Origin: an uncultured Solobacterium sp.
GTDB taxonomy: Bacteria > Bacillota_I > Bacilli_A > Erysipelotrichales > Erysipelotrichaceae
Assembly: GCA_900543035.1 (NCBI GenBank)
Contig: UQPV01000022.1
Span: 1 to 41,506, forward strand
Direction: 5' to 3'
DNA length: 41,506 nucleotides
The position numbers and the translations under genes are program-made. The notes under the pieces were generated by a model, which worked only from the letters and a program-made list of their open reading frames with translations, was not told the origin of the DNA and ran no database searches. The first letter of the stretch is position 1. Every line of letters starts with the position of its first letter. Positions 1 to 6,998 of the stretch are shown one piece after another.

Positions 1-888
1 TTGCACGATCTCGTTGAGCAGTTCGCTTTCAAAACGCTCCTGCATAGGCGAACTGGTCACAGGCGTATCCTCGTTGAAGTCGAACTGCAGGATGAGCACG
101 ATGATCTCCTTAAGGTAACACAGCATCAGCTCATCATCATACATATGCTCCAGGTTGCTCACTTTGATAAAGTTGTTCAGCGCCGCGTAGATCTCCTTAT
201 GCGCCTGGTATACGCGATTGGTCAACAAATAAGGATTCTCGCAGTCCATTTCGAACATGACCGTCAGATAGCTGCAGGAGTTGGACGGTCCAGTGCTCTG
301 GGTGTGAAATTGGCCGGGACCGTAGATGATCAGATCCAGTTTGTTCAACTCGTATTCTTCTCCGTCTACCGTGGTCGTCAGCGAGCCATTATCGATATAG
401 GTCAGCTCATAATAGTTGTGCTTTTCGCCAGGAAAGCTGTAATTGGCATTGCGCACTTGATAATAACAGCTCAGGATCTCCTGAATATTGATCTTGGGGA
501 TCAGCCGTTCATAGACGATCGGCAGGTCGTCTGGGATCTTTACTTCTTCGTATTTGCTGTCGATGGGAAAACTGATCTCATATTTTGCGTTCTGTGAGAT
601 CGGAATGCAGTTGAACAGTGTATCCGGGCGCAGCTTGATGACCCGGTGGATGACAAAGCGCTCATAATGATAAGGATCATTGCGCTTGGCGACGATCAGC
701 ATGATGATCCCGCTGAGCGCCCGAAGGTAGACTGGTTTGTCGTAATGCATGAAATGATGAATCTGCTTGTCGCGAAGGCGGACAACATTCAGTTTGAAAT
801 TCTTGGGCGGACGTGAGTCGGATTCAGGCGGATTCCTGAATACTTCGCCGTATTTGCTGAAAAGAAAACTGGTTGTTCGATTTAACAT
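1..888 (-). CDS. AraC-family transcriptional regulator, N-terminal cupin part (cut by window edge)
   Basis: Reading leftward from an ATG at 888 there is an open frame of 296 codons that reaches base 1 without a stop, so the C-terminus is outside the window. A GAGGTG Shine-Dalgarno lies six bases before the ATG. Residues in the second half resemble the sugar-sensing cupin of AraC regulators, with a YELTYIDNGSLTTTVDGEEY-like beta region followed by IIYGPGQFHTQS. The expected AraC helix-turn-helix pair would lie beyond the edge and is not seen. The gene is divergent from the PTS genes starting at 1323, so by position it is the likely local regulator of sugar uptake. The ligand is unknown. Confidence 0.75.
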   Translation of the reverse strand, partial: MLNRTTSFLFSKYGEVFRNPPESDSRPPKNFKLNVVRLRDKQIHHFMHYDKPVYLRALSGIIMLIVAKRNDPYHYERFVIHRVIKLRPDTLFNCIPISQNAKYEISFPIDSKYEEVKIPDDLPIVYERLIPKINIQEILSCYYQVRNANYSFPGEKHNYYELTYIDNGSLTTTVDGEEYELNKLDLIIYGPGQFHTQSTGPSNSCSYLTVMFEMDCENPYLLTNRVYQAHKEIYAALNNFIKVSNLEHMYDDELMLCYLKEIIVLILQFDFNEDTPVTSSPMQERFESELLNEIVQ

Positions 889-937
889 GTGATTCACCTC
901 GAATGATTCAGTGCCGACAGTAACAGACTGTTTTCTC

Positions 938-962
938 TTATGCATTCTATTATAATGCATAA
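938..962. promoter_or_regulatory. Interrupted palindrome, candidate operator of the AraC-type gene
   Basis: TTATGCATT (938-946) and AATGCATAA (954-962) are perfect 9-bp inverted copies separated by 7 bases. The minus strand of 949-954 reads TATAAT, about 60 bases before the regulator's ATG, with TTCAAA (973-978, minus) as a possible -35 at 18-bp spacing. The palindrome therefore covers the likely -10 of the AraC-type gene and could be an autoregulatory site. A protein-binding role is inferred from symmetry and place only. Confidence 0.45.
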
Positions 963-1066
963 CAGGGATGAATTTGAAGAAAAAAGTGAGACAGCCGGCT
1001 GTAAAAATAAAGGAGGGGAGTTCAATGAAAAAAACAAGATAATCACATAATTGTCCGCAATTGGAG

Positions 1067-1119
1067 AAAATGCCCATTATAAAACTGGATAAAATTGATA
1101 AAAATATGGAAAAAATTGA
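1067..1119. promoter_or_regulatory. Phased A-tracts and direct repeats in the PTS upstream region
   Basis: A-tracts of four or more bases begin at about 1067, 1081, 1091, 1101 and 1111, the last four one helical turn apart. This is expected to bend DNA. AAAATTGA occurs at 1091-1098 and again at 1112-1119, two turns apart, a spacing typical of paired AraC-family half sites. The 889-1322 intergenic region (434 bases) is strikingly AT-rich compared with the flanking genes and holds no convincing gene. Confidence 0.4.
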
Positions 1120-1219
1120 ATATCCTTGTCGCAGAGTGTCAAATATCATGCAAATTTACTAAAAAGTACAAATCAATTTTTAAAAAGTGTAAAGAAAAAA
1201 AGTATCTATTCACATAGAA

Positions 1220-1233
1220 TGAAACCGAGCAAA
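1220..1233 (+). promoter_or_regulatory. Weak candidate catabolite-responsive element (cre)
   Basis: TGAAACCGAGCAAA matches the CcpA cre consensus (TGWAANCGNTNWCA) at 12 of 14 positions, lacking the T at position 10 and the C at position 13. It lies about 90 bases before the PTS IIB start, where CcpA control would be expected. With two mismatches this is a suggestion only. Confidence 0.25.
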
Positions 1234-1239
1234 TGAAAG

Positions 1240-1279
1240 GGTTTTCTTGTCACGGCGTCTGAAAGGTGATCAGAAAACC
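1240..1279 (+). promoter_or_regulatory. Leader RNA hairpin before the PTS operon
   Basis: GGTTTTCT (1240-1247) pairs perfectly with AGAAAACC (1272-1279). Inside, TCAC (1250-1253) pairs with GTGA (1266-1269) across a small 2x2 internal loop, leaving a 12-base apical loop. The hairpin ends 43 bases before the IIB start codon and has no T-run, so it is not a terminator. It could be an RNA-protein site or stabilise the message. Confidence 0.4.
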
Positions 1280-1322
1280 TCTTGTTTGGTTCATTATTTC
1301 GAGGTAGAAGGGAGAGAGAATA

Positions 1323-1799
1323 ATGCCAAATATTTTATTGACTCGAATTGACGCACGTCTGATTCACGGACAGGTCGCTACACAGTGGTGTGGTGTTCTG
1401 GGTGCAAACCTGCTGCTGGTTGCAAATGATGCAGTAGCCAATGACCAGTTCCGTCAGGGACTGATGAACATGGCCGCTCCGTCATATGCACAGACACGTT
1501 ACTTCTCTATTGAGAAGACTTGTCAGATCATCAGCAAGGCAAGCCCTCAGCAGAAGATCTTCATCATCTGCGAGAACCCGCAGGATGTGCTGCGCCTGGT
1601 TGAAGGCGGCGTGCCGATCAAGAAAGTCAACATCGGTAACATGCACATGGCAGAAGGCAAGCGTCAGGTCGCTACTTCTGTTGCAGTGGATGACAACGAT
1701 GTCGCTACTTTCAAAAAGCTTCAGGACCTGGGCGTAGAGCTGGAAATTCAGCGTGTGCCGCAGACAGGTGTTGAAGATCTGAGCAAGCTGTGGAAGTAA
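1323..1799 (+). CDS. PTS mannose/fructose/N-acetylgalactosamine-class component IIB
   Basis: This 158-residue protein is a cytoplasmic phosphocarrier that takes phosphate from IIA and passes it to the sugar carried by IIC/IID. The family's diagnostic start is present: TRIDARLIHGQVATQW, with His15 as the phosphorylated residue. The length is normal for a free-standing IIB. The start is preceded by a purine-rich GAAGGGAGAGAG. It is the first gene of a IIB-IIC-IID set, but no IIA gene is visible in the window, so IIA must come from elsewhere. Codon use favours T-ending codons more than most of the window, fitting high expression. The substrate (GalNAc, galactosamine, mannose or another hexose) is not settled by sequence; the AgaV/AgaB type is likeliest. 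Confidence 0.9.
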   Translation: MPNILLTRIDARLIHGQVATQWCGVLGANLLLVANDAVANDQFRQGLMNMAAPSYAQTRYFSIEKTCQIISKASPQQKIFIICENPQDVLRLVEGGVPIKKVNIGNMHMAEGKRQVATSVAVDDNDVATFKKLQDLGVELEIQRVPQTGVEDLSKLWK

Positions 1800-1862
1800 A
1801 CAGCGCGCTCAAAAGAAAGGGATAAGTTTTTATTCCTGCTTAACTTGTGAAAGGAGAAAAAC

Positions 1863-2660
1863 ATGGGAAGCTTTAGTATTGTTGAAGTTGTTTTACTGGC
1901 CATTGTCACATTCATCTTCGCCATTGACCAGTTCTCTTTAACAGAATTAATCTATCGTCCGATGATCGCCTGCCCGATCATCGGCCTGATCCTTGGTTCC
2001 CCGGAAACCGGACTGGTTGTCGGTGGTACCTACGAACTGATGATGGTCGGTAACATGCCGATCGGAGGCGCTCAGCCGCCGAACGCCGTACTTGGTGGAA
2101 TCGTAGCCATGATCTTTGCCGTTAAGGCGAACATGACCGTAGACGCCGCTCTGGGTGCCTGCATGATCTTTGCTACATTCGGTCAGTACATTGTAACATT
2201 GGTATTCACCTTCGCATCTACGCTGAATGCAAAGGCTGACAAGGCAGCTGCAGAGGCTAACCCGAGAGGAGTTACTGCCTGCCTGAACATCCATATGCTT
2301 ATCCTGGGCGCTCTGTTCGCTGTTATCGCTATCGTTGCATACGCTGGCGGTACTGCAGCTGCTGGTTCCCTGCAGGCATTCGCTGACAGCGCTACATGGT
2401 TCATGGCTGGTCTTGGTGCAGCTGGTGCGATGATGCGTTTCGTCGGTTTCTCCATCCTGATGAAGATCATGATGGCTGGTGACATGTGGGGCTGGCTGCT
2501 GGCTGGTTTCGCACTCGTTCAGCTGTTCGGCGGCGTAGAAGCTACTGCATCTGCAGCCCTGGTTCTGGTCGCATTTGTAGGTATTGCCTTCATGCTGCTG
2601 GACTTCAGAATCAATTCAATTGCTAAAAACGCAGAAGGAGGTATGAGTGATGGCATCTAG
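1863..2660 (+). CDS. PTS mannose/N-acetylgalactosamine-class membrane component IIC
   Basis: The gene encodes a 265-residue integral membrane protein, the sugar-translocating subunit of a mannose-class PTS. Hydrophobic segments run through most of its length. The conserved region around residues 35-75 is clear, including PETGLVVGGTYELMMVGNMP followed by GGAQPPNAVLGG. The short hydrophilic tail ends just after the Shine-Dalgarno of the next gene. It starts at ATG 1863 behind GAAAGGAG and lies 63 bases after IIB. IIC works with the IID encoded downstream. AgaW/AgaC-like is the most probable subgroup, judged by the GAQPP segment and partner order. Confidence 0.9.
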   Translation: MGSFSIVEVVLLAIVTFIFAIDQFSLTELIYRPMIACPIIGLILGSPETGLVVGGTYELMMVGNMPIGGAQPPNAVLGGIVAMIFAVKANMTVDAALGACMIFATFGQYIVTLVFTFASTLNAKADKAAAEANPRGVTACLNIHMLILGALFAVIAIVAYAGGTAAAGSLQAFADSATWFMAGLGAAGAMMRFVGFSILMKIMMAGDMWGWLLAGFALVQLFGGVEATASAALVLVAFVGIAFMLLDFRINSIAKNAEGGMSDGI

Positions 2661-3534
2661 TAACGATATGCTGCATTACAAGGATTTAACTCCTGCTCCG
2701 AGACTGGATAACAAAACGCTGAATAAGATGGTATGGCGTTCCTGCCAGCTGCAGGCTTGCTTCAACTATGAGCGCATGCAGTCCGTAGGATGGCTGTGGT
2801 CCATGCTTCCGGGTCTGCAGAAGATCCACACAAATAAGGAAGACCTCGCGGCTTCTATGACACACAACCTGGACTTCCTGAACACGCACCCATTCGCCGT
2901 TACATTCGTAATGGGTATGGTGCTGTCCATGGAACAGCAGAAGATGGACATTCAGACGATCCGTTCCGTACGTATCTCTGTTGCCGCTCCGTTAGGCGGT
3001 ATCGGTGATGCCCTGTTCTGGATGACCCTGATTCCGATCGTTGCTGGTATGACTGCTCAGATGGCAATGGACCGCAGCTGGATCGGTCCGATCCTGTACT
3101 TCATCATCGCGTTTGGTGTTGAAATGGCGCTGCGCTATGGTCTGATGTACTGGTCTTACAACATGGGTACAAAGGCCGTAACGATGATGACTGCTCACGC
3201 AAATGAGATCACTCACGCTGCATCTGTCCTGGGTGTATTCGTAATCGGTGCTCTGATCGCTAACTATGGCGGCGGAACTTCTCTGGCTATCTCTATCCCG
3301 AATGGTGAAAGTACGATCGTTATTCAGGACTACCTGAATAAGATCCTGCCTCTGTTATTGCCATTACTGATGACCCTGATGTGCTACTTCCTGATCATCA
3401 AGAAGGGCTTCACTCCGATCAAGCTGATCGTTCTGTTGCTCGTTATTGGTATCGTTGGTTGTGCATTCGGTATCTGGTATCAGGCTGGTGGATACACTCC
3501 GCTGGTTCCGGTACCTTGGGATATCCTGGCGTAA
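2650..3534 (+). CDS. PTS mannose/N-acetylgalactosamine-class membrane component IID
   Basis: IID is the second membrane subunit of the mannose-class permease. The frame is open from a GTG at 2647, but ATG 2650 sits eight bases after AAGGAGG (2635-2641) and is the better start, giving 294 residues. Family features include the WRSCQLQACFNYERMQ motif near the N-terminus, a central ISVAAPLGGIGDALFW segment, and hydrophobic helices in the C-terminal half. The gene overlaps the end of IIC by 11 bases, so the two are probably translationally coupled. It ends with a strong terminator 60 bases downstream, closing the operon without any IIA, kinase or deacetylase gene. Confidence 0.92.
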   Translation: MASSNDMLHYKDLTPAPRLDNKTLNKMVWRSCQLQACFNYERMQSVGWLWSMLPGLQKIHTNKEDLAASMTHNLDFLNTHPFAVTFVMGMVLSMEQQKMDIQTIRSVRISVAAPLGGIGDALFWMTLIPIVAGMTAQMAMDRSWIGPILYFIIAFGVEMALRYGLMYWSYNMGTKAVTMMTAHANEITHAASVLGVFVIGALIANYGGGTSLAISIPNGESTIVIQDYLNKILPLLLPLLMTLMCYFLIIKKGFTPIKLIVLLLVIGIVGCAFGIWYQAGGYTPLVPVPWDILA

Positions 3535-3595
3535 TCAGGACGACTTATACTCTCTCACTGACTATCAAGAAACTGCCTGCAGAAGGCAGCTTAGG

Positions 3596-3633
3596 GCAAA
3601 CCGGAAATCTACGATTTCCGGTTTGCTTTTTTT
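3596..3633 (+). terminator. Rho-independent terminator of the PTS operon
   Basis: A perfect 14-bp stem pairs 3596-3609 with 3613-3626 around a 3-base loop, followed by seven T's (3627-3633). A smaller CTGCC/GGCAG hairpin precedes it at 3573-3589. Confidence 0.92.
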
Positions 3634-3651
3634 GTCGGAATTCTATATAAT
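3623..3651 (+). promoter_or_regulatory. Promoter of the TPR-like gene, nested in the upstream terminator
   Basis: TATAAT (3646-3651) lies 17 bases after TTGCTT (3623-3628). The -35 element uses the closing bases of the terminator stem and its T-run. The start codon follows 26 bases after the -10. Confidence 0.55.
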
Positions 3652-3677
3652 GTCTAATATGTAAAGGCGGGAATACT

Positions 3678-4382
3678 ATGGATGCAAATATGTTGATGAT
3701 TTATGTGATCGCCATCGTGTGTATCGGCGGGGGATTGTTTTATTTTCTGCAGAAATACATCAGGCTTTCTAAGCTGAACAAAGCAATCGAGAACAAGAAG
3801 TATGACCAGATCCTGGTCATGTGTGAACAGCCCTCGCTTCGTAAGGGAATCGGTGAGTTTACCTGTGATCTGTATCGGCTCAATGCGCTTCGTTCCATGA
3901 ATGAGACAGAACGGCTGAAGAGTGAGCTGAATCAGATGCTGGAGTATTACGGCGGGAAGGAGGAGAAGCGGCTGTTTGAGCTGTACTATCATTATTTCCT
4001 GAATCACAAAGATTATGCATATGCAAAGGAATTATTGGCGGCCATTCGGGAAACGGAGGATGAACCGTTTATTCAATACAATGAGTGGGCGTATGAGGTC
4101 ATCGCGGAAGGACGCACCGATCTGGCATCTGAAATGGAAGATGCGGTCAACGATAAAGTATATTCTGGCTTTGCGCTGGGAACGGTTCTCTATCTGATCG
4201 CTCTGCAGCTCGACCGGCTGAAAGAGTATGAGGATGCGAAGGCGTTTTATCAGACTGTGACGGAATGCATCACCAAGCGGGAATTATATTATACGCTGGC
4301 AGAGCGCAGATGCAATGAACTGGATGATCTGATCCCGGAAGATGACGCGGAAGAAGATTTTGACGACGAAGATGAAGATTAA
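3678..4382 (+). CDS. Membrane-anchored TPR-like protein of unknown function
   Basis: I do not recognise a named family for this 234-residue protein. Residues 5-24 form one hydrophobic helix (LMIYVIAIVCIGGGLFYF), followed by a basic stretch (KYIRLSKLNK), so the bulk should lie in the cytoplasm. The rest is charged and alpha-helical. Pairs of helices around residues 35-65, 85-115 and 165-210 have TPR-like spacing of aromatic and alanine residues. The C-terminus is strongly acidic (about 14 Asp/Glu in the last 20). The start is preceded by AAAGGCGGG. It has its own promoter and is followed by a bidirectional terminator, so it is monocistronic. A scaffold role is possible but unproven. Confidence 0.75.
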   Translation: MDANMLMIYVIAIVCIGGGLFYFLQKYIRLSKLNKAIENKKYDQILVMCEQPSLRKGIGEFTCDLYRLNALRSMNETERLKSELNQMLEYYGGKEEKRLFELYYHYFLNHKDYAYAKELLAAIRETEDEPFIQYNEWAYEVIAEGRTDLASEMEDAVNDKVYSGFALGTVLYLIALQLDRLKEYEDAKAFYQTVTECITKRELYYTLAERRCNELDDLIPEDDAEEDFDDEDED

Positions 4383-4427
4383 AAAAGAGCGGTAGATCAT
4401 CATATCATTGTGATCTACTGCTCTTTT
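4383..4427. terminator. Bidirectional terminator between the TPR-like gene and yigZ
   Basis: A 13-bp stem with one G-T pair joins 4387-4399 to 4411-4423. It is flanked by an A-run on the left and a T-run on the right, so it can stop transcription from either side. The stop codon of the minus-strand yigZ gene lies inside the stem. Confidence 0.85.
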
Positions 4428-5038
4428 ATCGTTACTGGGACTTCGATCAGCGTGCGCTCGATGAACCGCGGAAGGAACTTGCCGTTGCTGAGTTCTTGGA
4501 AATCAGCGGAATTATCATGATCGCAGAGGTAGGTGTAACAGACCTCTTCGTCATATGCTTTATCGAGGATCTCCAGGCAATGCTCACGGAAGTAATAGTC
4601 GATGCGCCCGATCAGGTCATAGCTGAAGCGGATCTCGTATTTCTCCATCCACTGCTTCTTGGTGATCTGCGCGGTGGACAGCGCGTGGGATACGCTTTTG
4701 GAATACGCGCGGATCAAGCCGCCTGCACCAAGCTTGATGCCGCCGAAATAGCGGACGGTGATGGCGATGATATCCTGCATGTGATTGCGGTCAAGGCATT
4801 CCAGCATCGGGACGCCGGCGGTGCCGGCAGGCTCGCCGTCATCGTTGCTGCGTTTGATCTCATTGTGCTCGCCGATGATGAAAGCATAGCAGTGATGCGT
4901 AGCGTCCGGATGCAGACGCCGGATGGCCGTCAGGAACGCCTTTGCGTCCGCCTCGCTCTCTGTGCGGTGCAGATAAGTGATGAAGCGGCTCTTTTTGATT
5001 TCCATCTGTTCTTCATGATCTTCTTTGATTCGGTACAT
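4415..5038 (-). CDS. yigZ: YigZ/IMPACT family protein
   Basis: This is a 207-residue member of the YigZ/UPF0029 family, related to eukaryotic IMPACT and thought to bind RNA or ribosome-linked factors. The signature is plain: EIKKSRFITYLHR near residue 15, then HHCYAFIIG, SNDDGEPAGTAGVPML and VRYFGGIKLGAGGLIRAYS. The frame stays open to 5134, but the ATG at 5038 (MYRIKEDHEEQ) fits the family's start and length and has GGTGAT just upstream. The C-terminal DUF1949-like part is present. It is a single gene on the minus strand, divergent from the DegV pair. Confidence 0.92.
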   Translation of the reverse strand: MYRIKEDHEEQMEIKKSRFITYLHRTESEADAKAFLTAIRRLHPDATHHCYAFIIGEHNEIKRSNDDGEPAGTAGVPMLECLDRNHMQDIIAITVRYFGGIKLGAGGLIRAYSKSVSHALSTAQITKKQWMEKYEIRFSYDLIGRIDYYFREHCLEILDKAYDEEVCYTYLCDHDNSADFQELSNGKFLPRFIERTLIEVPVTIKEQ

Positions 5039-5127
5039 ATTATCACCGCTAAAATTATAATATAAAAGCGGACATGGCGCAAATTTGTCAGATCCGGCGT
5101 GAAATGGCTTTCGGTATGACTTGTCGC

Positions 5128-5156
5128 TTTTCACCCGTATGCAAATCTGGTATAAT
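5128..5156 (+). promoter_or_regulatory. Promoter of the DegV pair
   Basis: TATAAT (5151-5156) is preceded by TGG, making an extended -10. TTTTCA at 5128-5133 is a weak -35 at 17-bp spacing. The first DegV gene begins 61 bases after the -10. Confidence 0.65.
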
Positions 5157-5216
5157 GAAACTAAACCTGCAGGTGCTGCGGGGATGTGGAAACAGACAGT
5201 CGAAAGGAGACTACCG

Positions 5217-6080
5217 ATGAAAATAGCAGTTGTGACAGACAGCGGAACCGGATGGACGATGAAGCAGGCGAGAGCGCTTGGTCTGTATTATCTTCCGCTG
5301 CAGGTAAAATGCGGCGATGAGGAATTCCTGGATGGCGTGGACCTCACGGTTTCTGAATTGTATGCGCGTCTCAAGCGCGGCGAGATGCCGACGACTTCTA
5401 TGCCTCCGGTGGGAAAAGTAGAGGCATTGTTCGAGGAGCTGAAGCAGGAGCAGGTCGATCATGTGATCGCTGTGCCGCTGACTTCGGGTATTTCTTCTAC
5501 TGCGGAGATGATCCAGGCAGCTGCGCATCGCGCGGAAATGTCACTGACGCTCATCGACCCTTATACTACCGTAAATATCCAGGGTTATCTGGCGCTCTGT
5601 GCGCATCAGCTTGCCCAGCAGGGCGTGGAGCCGGCGGAAATCGAACGCCGCCTGAAGGCTTGCGTGGAGCATTCCAATTCCCTGCTCGTCCCGGATGATC
5701 TGCATCACCTCAAGCGGGGCGGACGGCTGACGCCGTTAGCAGCGACGCTGGGCAGCATGCTGAAGATCAAGCCGCTCTTGCAGCTCAACCCCGGCACTGC
5801 AGGACGTGTCGATGTGCTTGAAAAAGTGCGGACGATGTCCCGCGCGCTCAGCCGCATGGCGGATGTTGCGCAGGATGAAGGATTTGATCCGAAGACGTAT
5901 GAACTGACGGTGCTGGACAGCGAGGCGGAGGAAGGCGCACAGCAGATGATGCATCTGCTGGAAGAAAGATTCCCCGGCGTGCAGATCCACCGCAGTTCCA
6001 TCTGCCCGGTCATCGCCTCTCACACGGGAATGGGCGTCGTGGCCGTCCAGTATATCAGAAAGCCGGAAGGAATCGAATAA
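5217..6080 (+). CDS. DegV family fatty-acid-binding protein (FakB-like), copy 1
   Basis: DegV/FakB proteins bind a free fatty acid and present it to the kinase FakA, which makes acyl-phosphate for phospholipid synthesis. The start at ATG 5217 (MKIAVVTDSG) is set by AAAGGAG and gives 287 residues, the normal length; a longer open frame from 5121 lacks a ribosome site. Visible family motifs are VVTDSGTGW at the N-terminus, PTTSMPPVGKVEALFE near residue 60, and LKRGGRLTPLAATLGSMLKIKPLL near residue 165, then HTGMGVVAVQY at the end. It is followed 16 bases later by a second DegV gene. No FakA gene is in the window. Confidence 0.9.
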   Translation: MKIAVVTDSGTGWTMKQARALGLYYLPLQVKCGDEEFLDGVDLTVSELYARLKRGEMPTTSMPPVGKVEALFEELKQEQVDHVIAVPLTSGISSTAEMIQAAAHRAEMSLTLIDPYTTVNIQGYLALCAHQLAQQGVEPAEIERRLKACVEHSNSLLVPDDLHHLKRGGRLTPLAATLGSMLKIKPLLQLNPGTAGRVDVLEKVRTMSRALSRMADVAQDEGFDPKTYELTVLDSEAEEGAQQMMHLLEERFPGVQIHRSSICPVIASHTGMGVVAVQYIRKPEGIE

Positions 6081-6096
6081 CAGGAAAGAAGGGCGT

Positions 6097-6957
6097 ATGA
6101 TGAAAACAGCATTTGTAACAGACAGCGGAACTGGCGAAAGCATGGAAGTGCTGAGCAGAGAAGGGATCTACAGCGTGCCTCTGCAGATCAGCTGCGGAGA
6201 GCAGAGCTATTCAGATTCGGTCGACATCACCATCGATGAGGTCTATGAGCGGATGCGCGAGGGTGCGATGCTGAGCACCTCGCTGCCTTCGGTGGGAAAG
6301 ATCGAGGAGCTGTTTGAACAGCTGAAAGCAGAAGGGTATGAGCGCATCTTCGCCGTCCCGATCTGCAGCGGCCTTTCCGGAACGGTCCATGCCATGGAGA
6401 TGGTCGCGAAGCAGCAGGGCCTTGTCTTTGACTATGTGGACTGCCATGTGACGGCAGTGGTCCAGGGATATCTGATCAGGCTGGCCAAGCGGCTGATGGA
6501 AAGGGGCAAGAGCGTGGAAGAAGTCAAGCACGTCTGCGAAGAGGTCGTGCATACGACCGATACGCTGCTTCTCCCCGACGATCTGCAGCACCTCAAGCGA
6601 GGAGGGCGGCTGACGCCGTTAGCAGCGACGCTTGGCGGATTGCTCAAGATCAAGCCGATCCTGCAGATCAATGAACATACCAAAGGAAAGATCGACGTAG
6701 CCGGCAAGGTGCGGACGATGTCAAAGGCGATGGATACGGTGATCGAGCGGATGAAGCAGGCCGGCGTGGACCGGCGCTATTCCGTGACGGTCGCCCATGC
6801 AGATGCGCCGGAAGCCGCTGAGGTATACCGGCGGAAGATCGAGGCGGCCATCGAAGGCGTGCAGGTCAATGTCATCAAGCTGGTGAGCGTGGTCGGCGTG
6901 CATACGGGCCGAGGGTGCCAGGCGCTGCAGTATTTCTGCCCGTTAAGCGAAGAATAA
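6097..6957 (+). CDS. DegV family fatty-acid-binding protein (FakB-like), copy 2
   Basis: This second DegV protein has 286 residues and the same layout as its neighbour: FVTDSGTGESME at the start, STSLPSVGKIEELFEQ near residue 65, LKRGGRLTPLAATLGGLLKIKPILQ near residue 165 and HTGRGCQALQY near the end. Two ATGs are adjacent (6097 and 6100) and either could start it. The two copies differ enough to suggest different fatty-acid preferences, as known for paired FakB proteins, yet share a perfectly identical 26-base stretch over the LTPLAAT motif. Together they form one operon ending at the terminator at 6965. Confidence 0.9.
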   Translation: MMKTAFVTDSGTGESMEVLSREGIYSVPLQISCGEQSYSDSVDITIDEVYERMREGAMLSTSLPSVGKIEELFEQLKAEGYERIFAVPICSGLSGTVHAMEMVAKQQGLVFDYVDCHVTAVVQGYLIRLAKRLMERGKSVEEVKHVCEEVVHTTDTLLLPDDLQHLKRGGRLTPLAATLGGLLKIKPILQINEHTKGKIDVAGKVRTMSKAMDTVIERMKQAGVDRRYSVTVAHADAPEAAEVYRRKIEAAIEGVQVNVIKLVSVVGVHTGRGCQALQYFCPLSEE

Positions 6958-6964
6958 GCAAGAA

Positions 6965-6998
6965 GGGAAGGCCCAGAGTGTGGGACCTTCCCTTTTTT
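6965..6998 (+). terminator. Terminator of the DegV operon
   Basis: GGGAAGG (6965-6971) pairs with CCTTCCC (6986-6992), with a further CCCA/TGGG inner stem across a one-base bulge. Six T's follow (6993-6998). It ends exactly at the stop of the convergent permease gene. Confidence 0.88.

Noticed and set aside
1..597. Plus-strand open frame of 198 codons
   Set aside because: It is the antisense of the AraC-type cupin gene, which has a ribosome site and clear family motifs.
1014..1042. Mini-ORF with strong ribosome site (ATG at 1025, five codons, MKKTR)
   Set aside because: Too short to support as a gene; could be a leader peptide remnant, but nothing around it suggests attenuation.
1130..1322. 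Sigma-54 (-24/-12) promoter expected for some mannose-class PTS operons
   Set aside because: No TGGCAC-N5-TTGCW element was seen.
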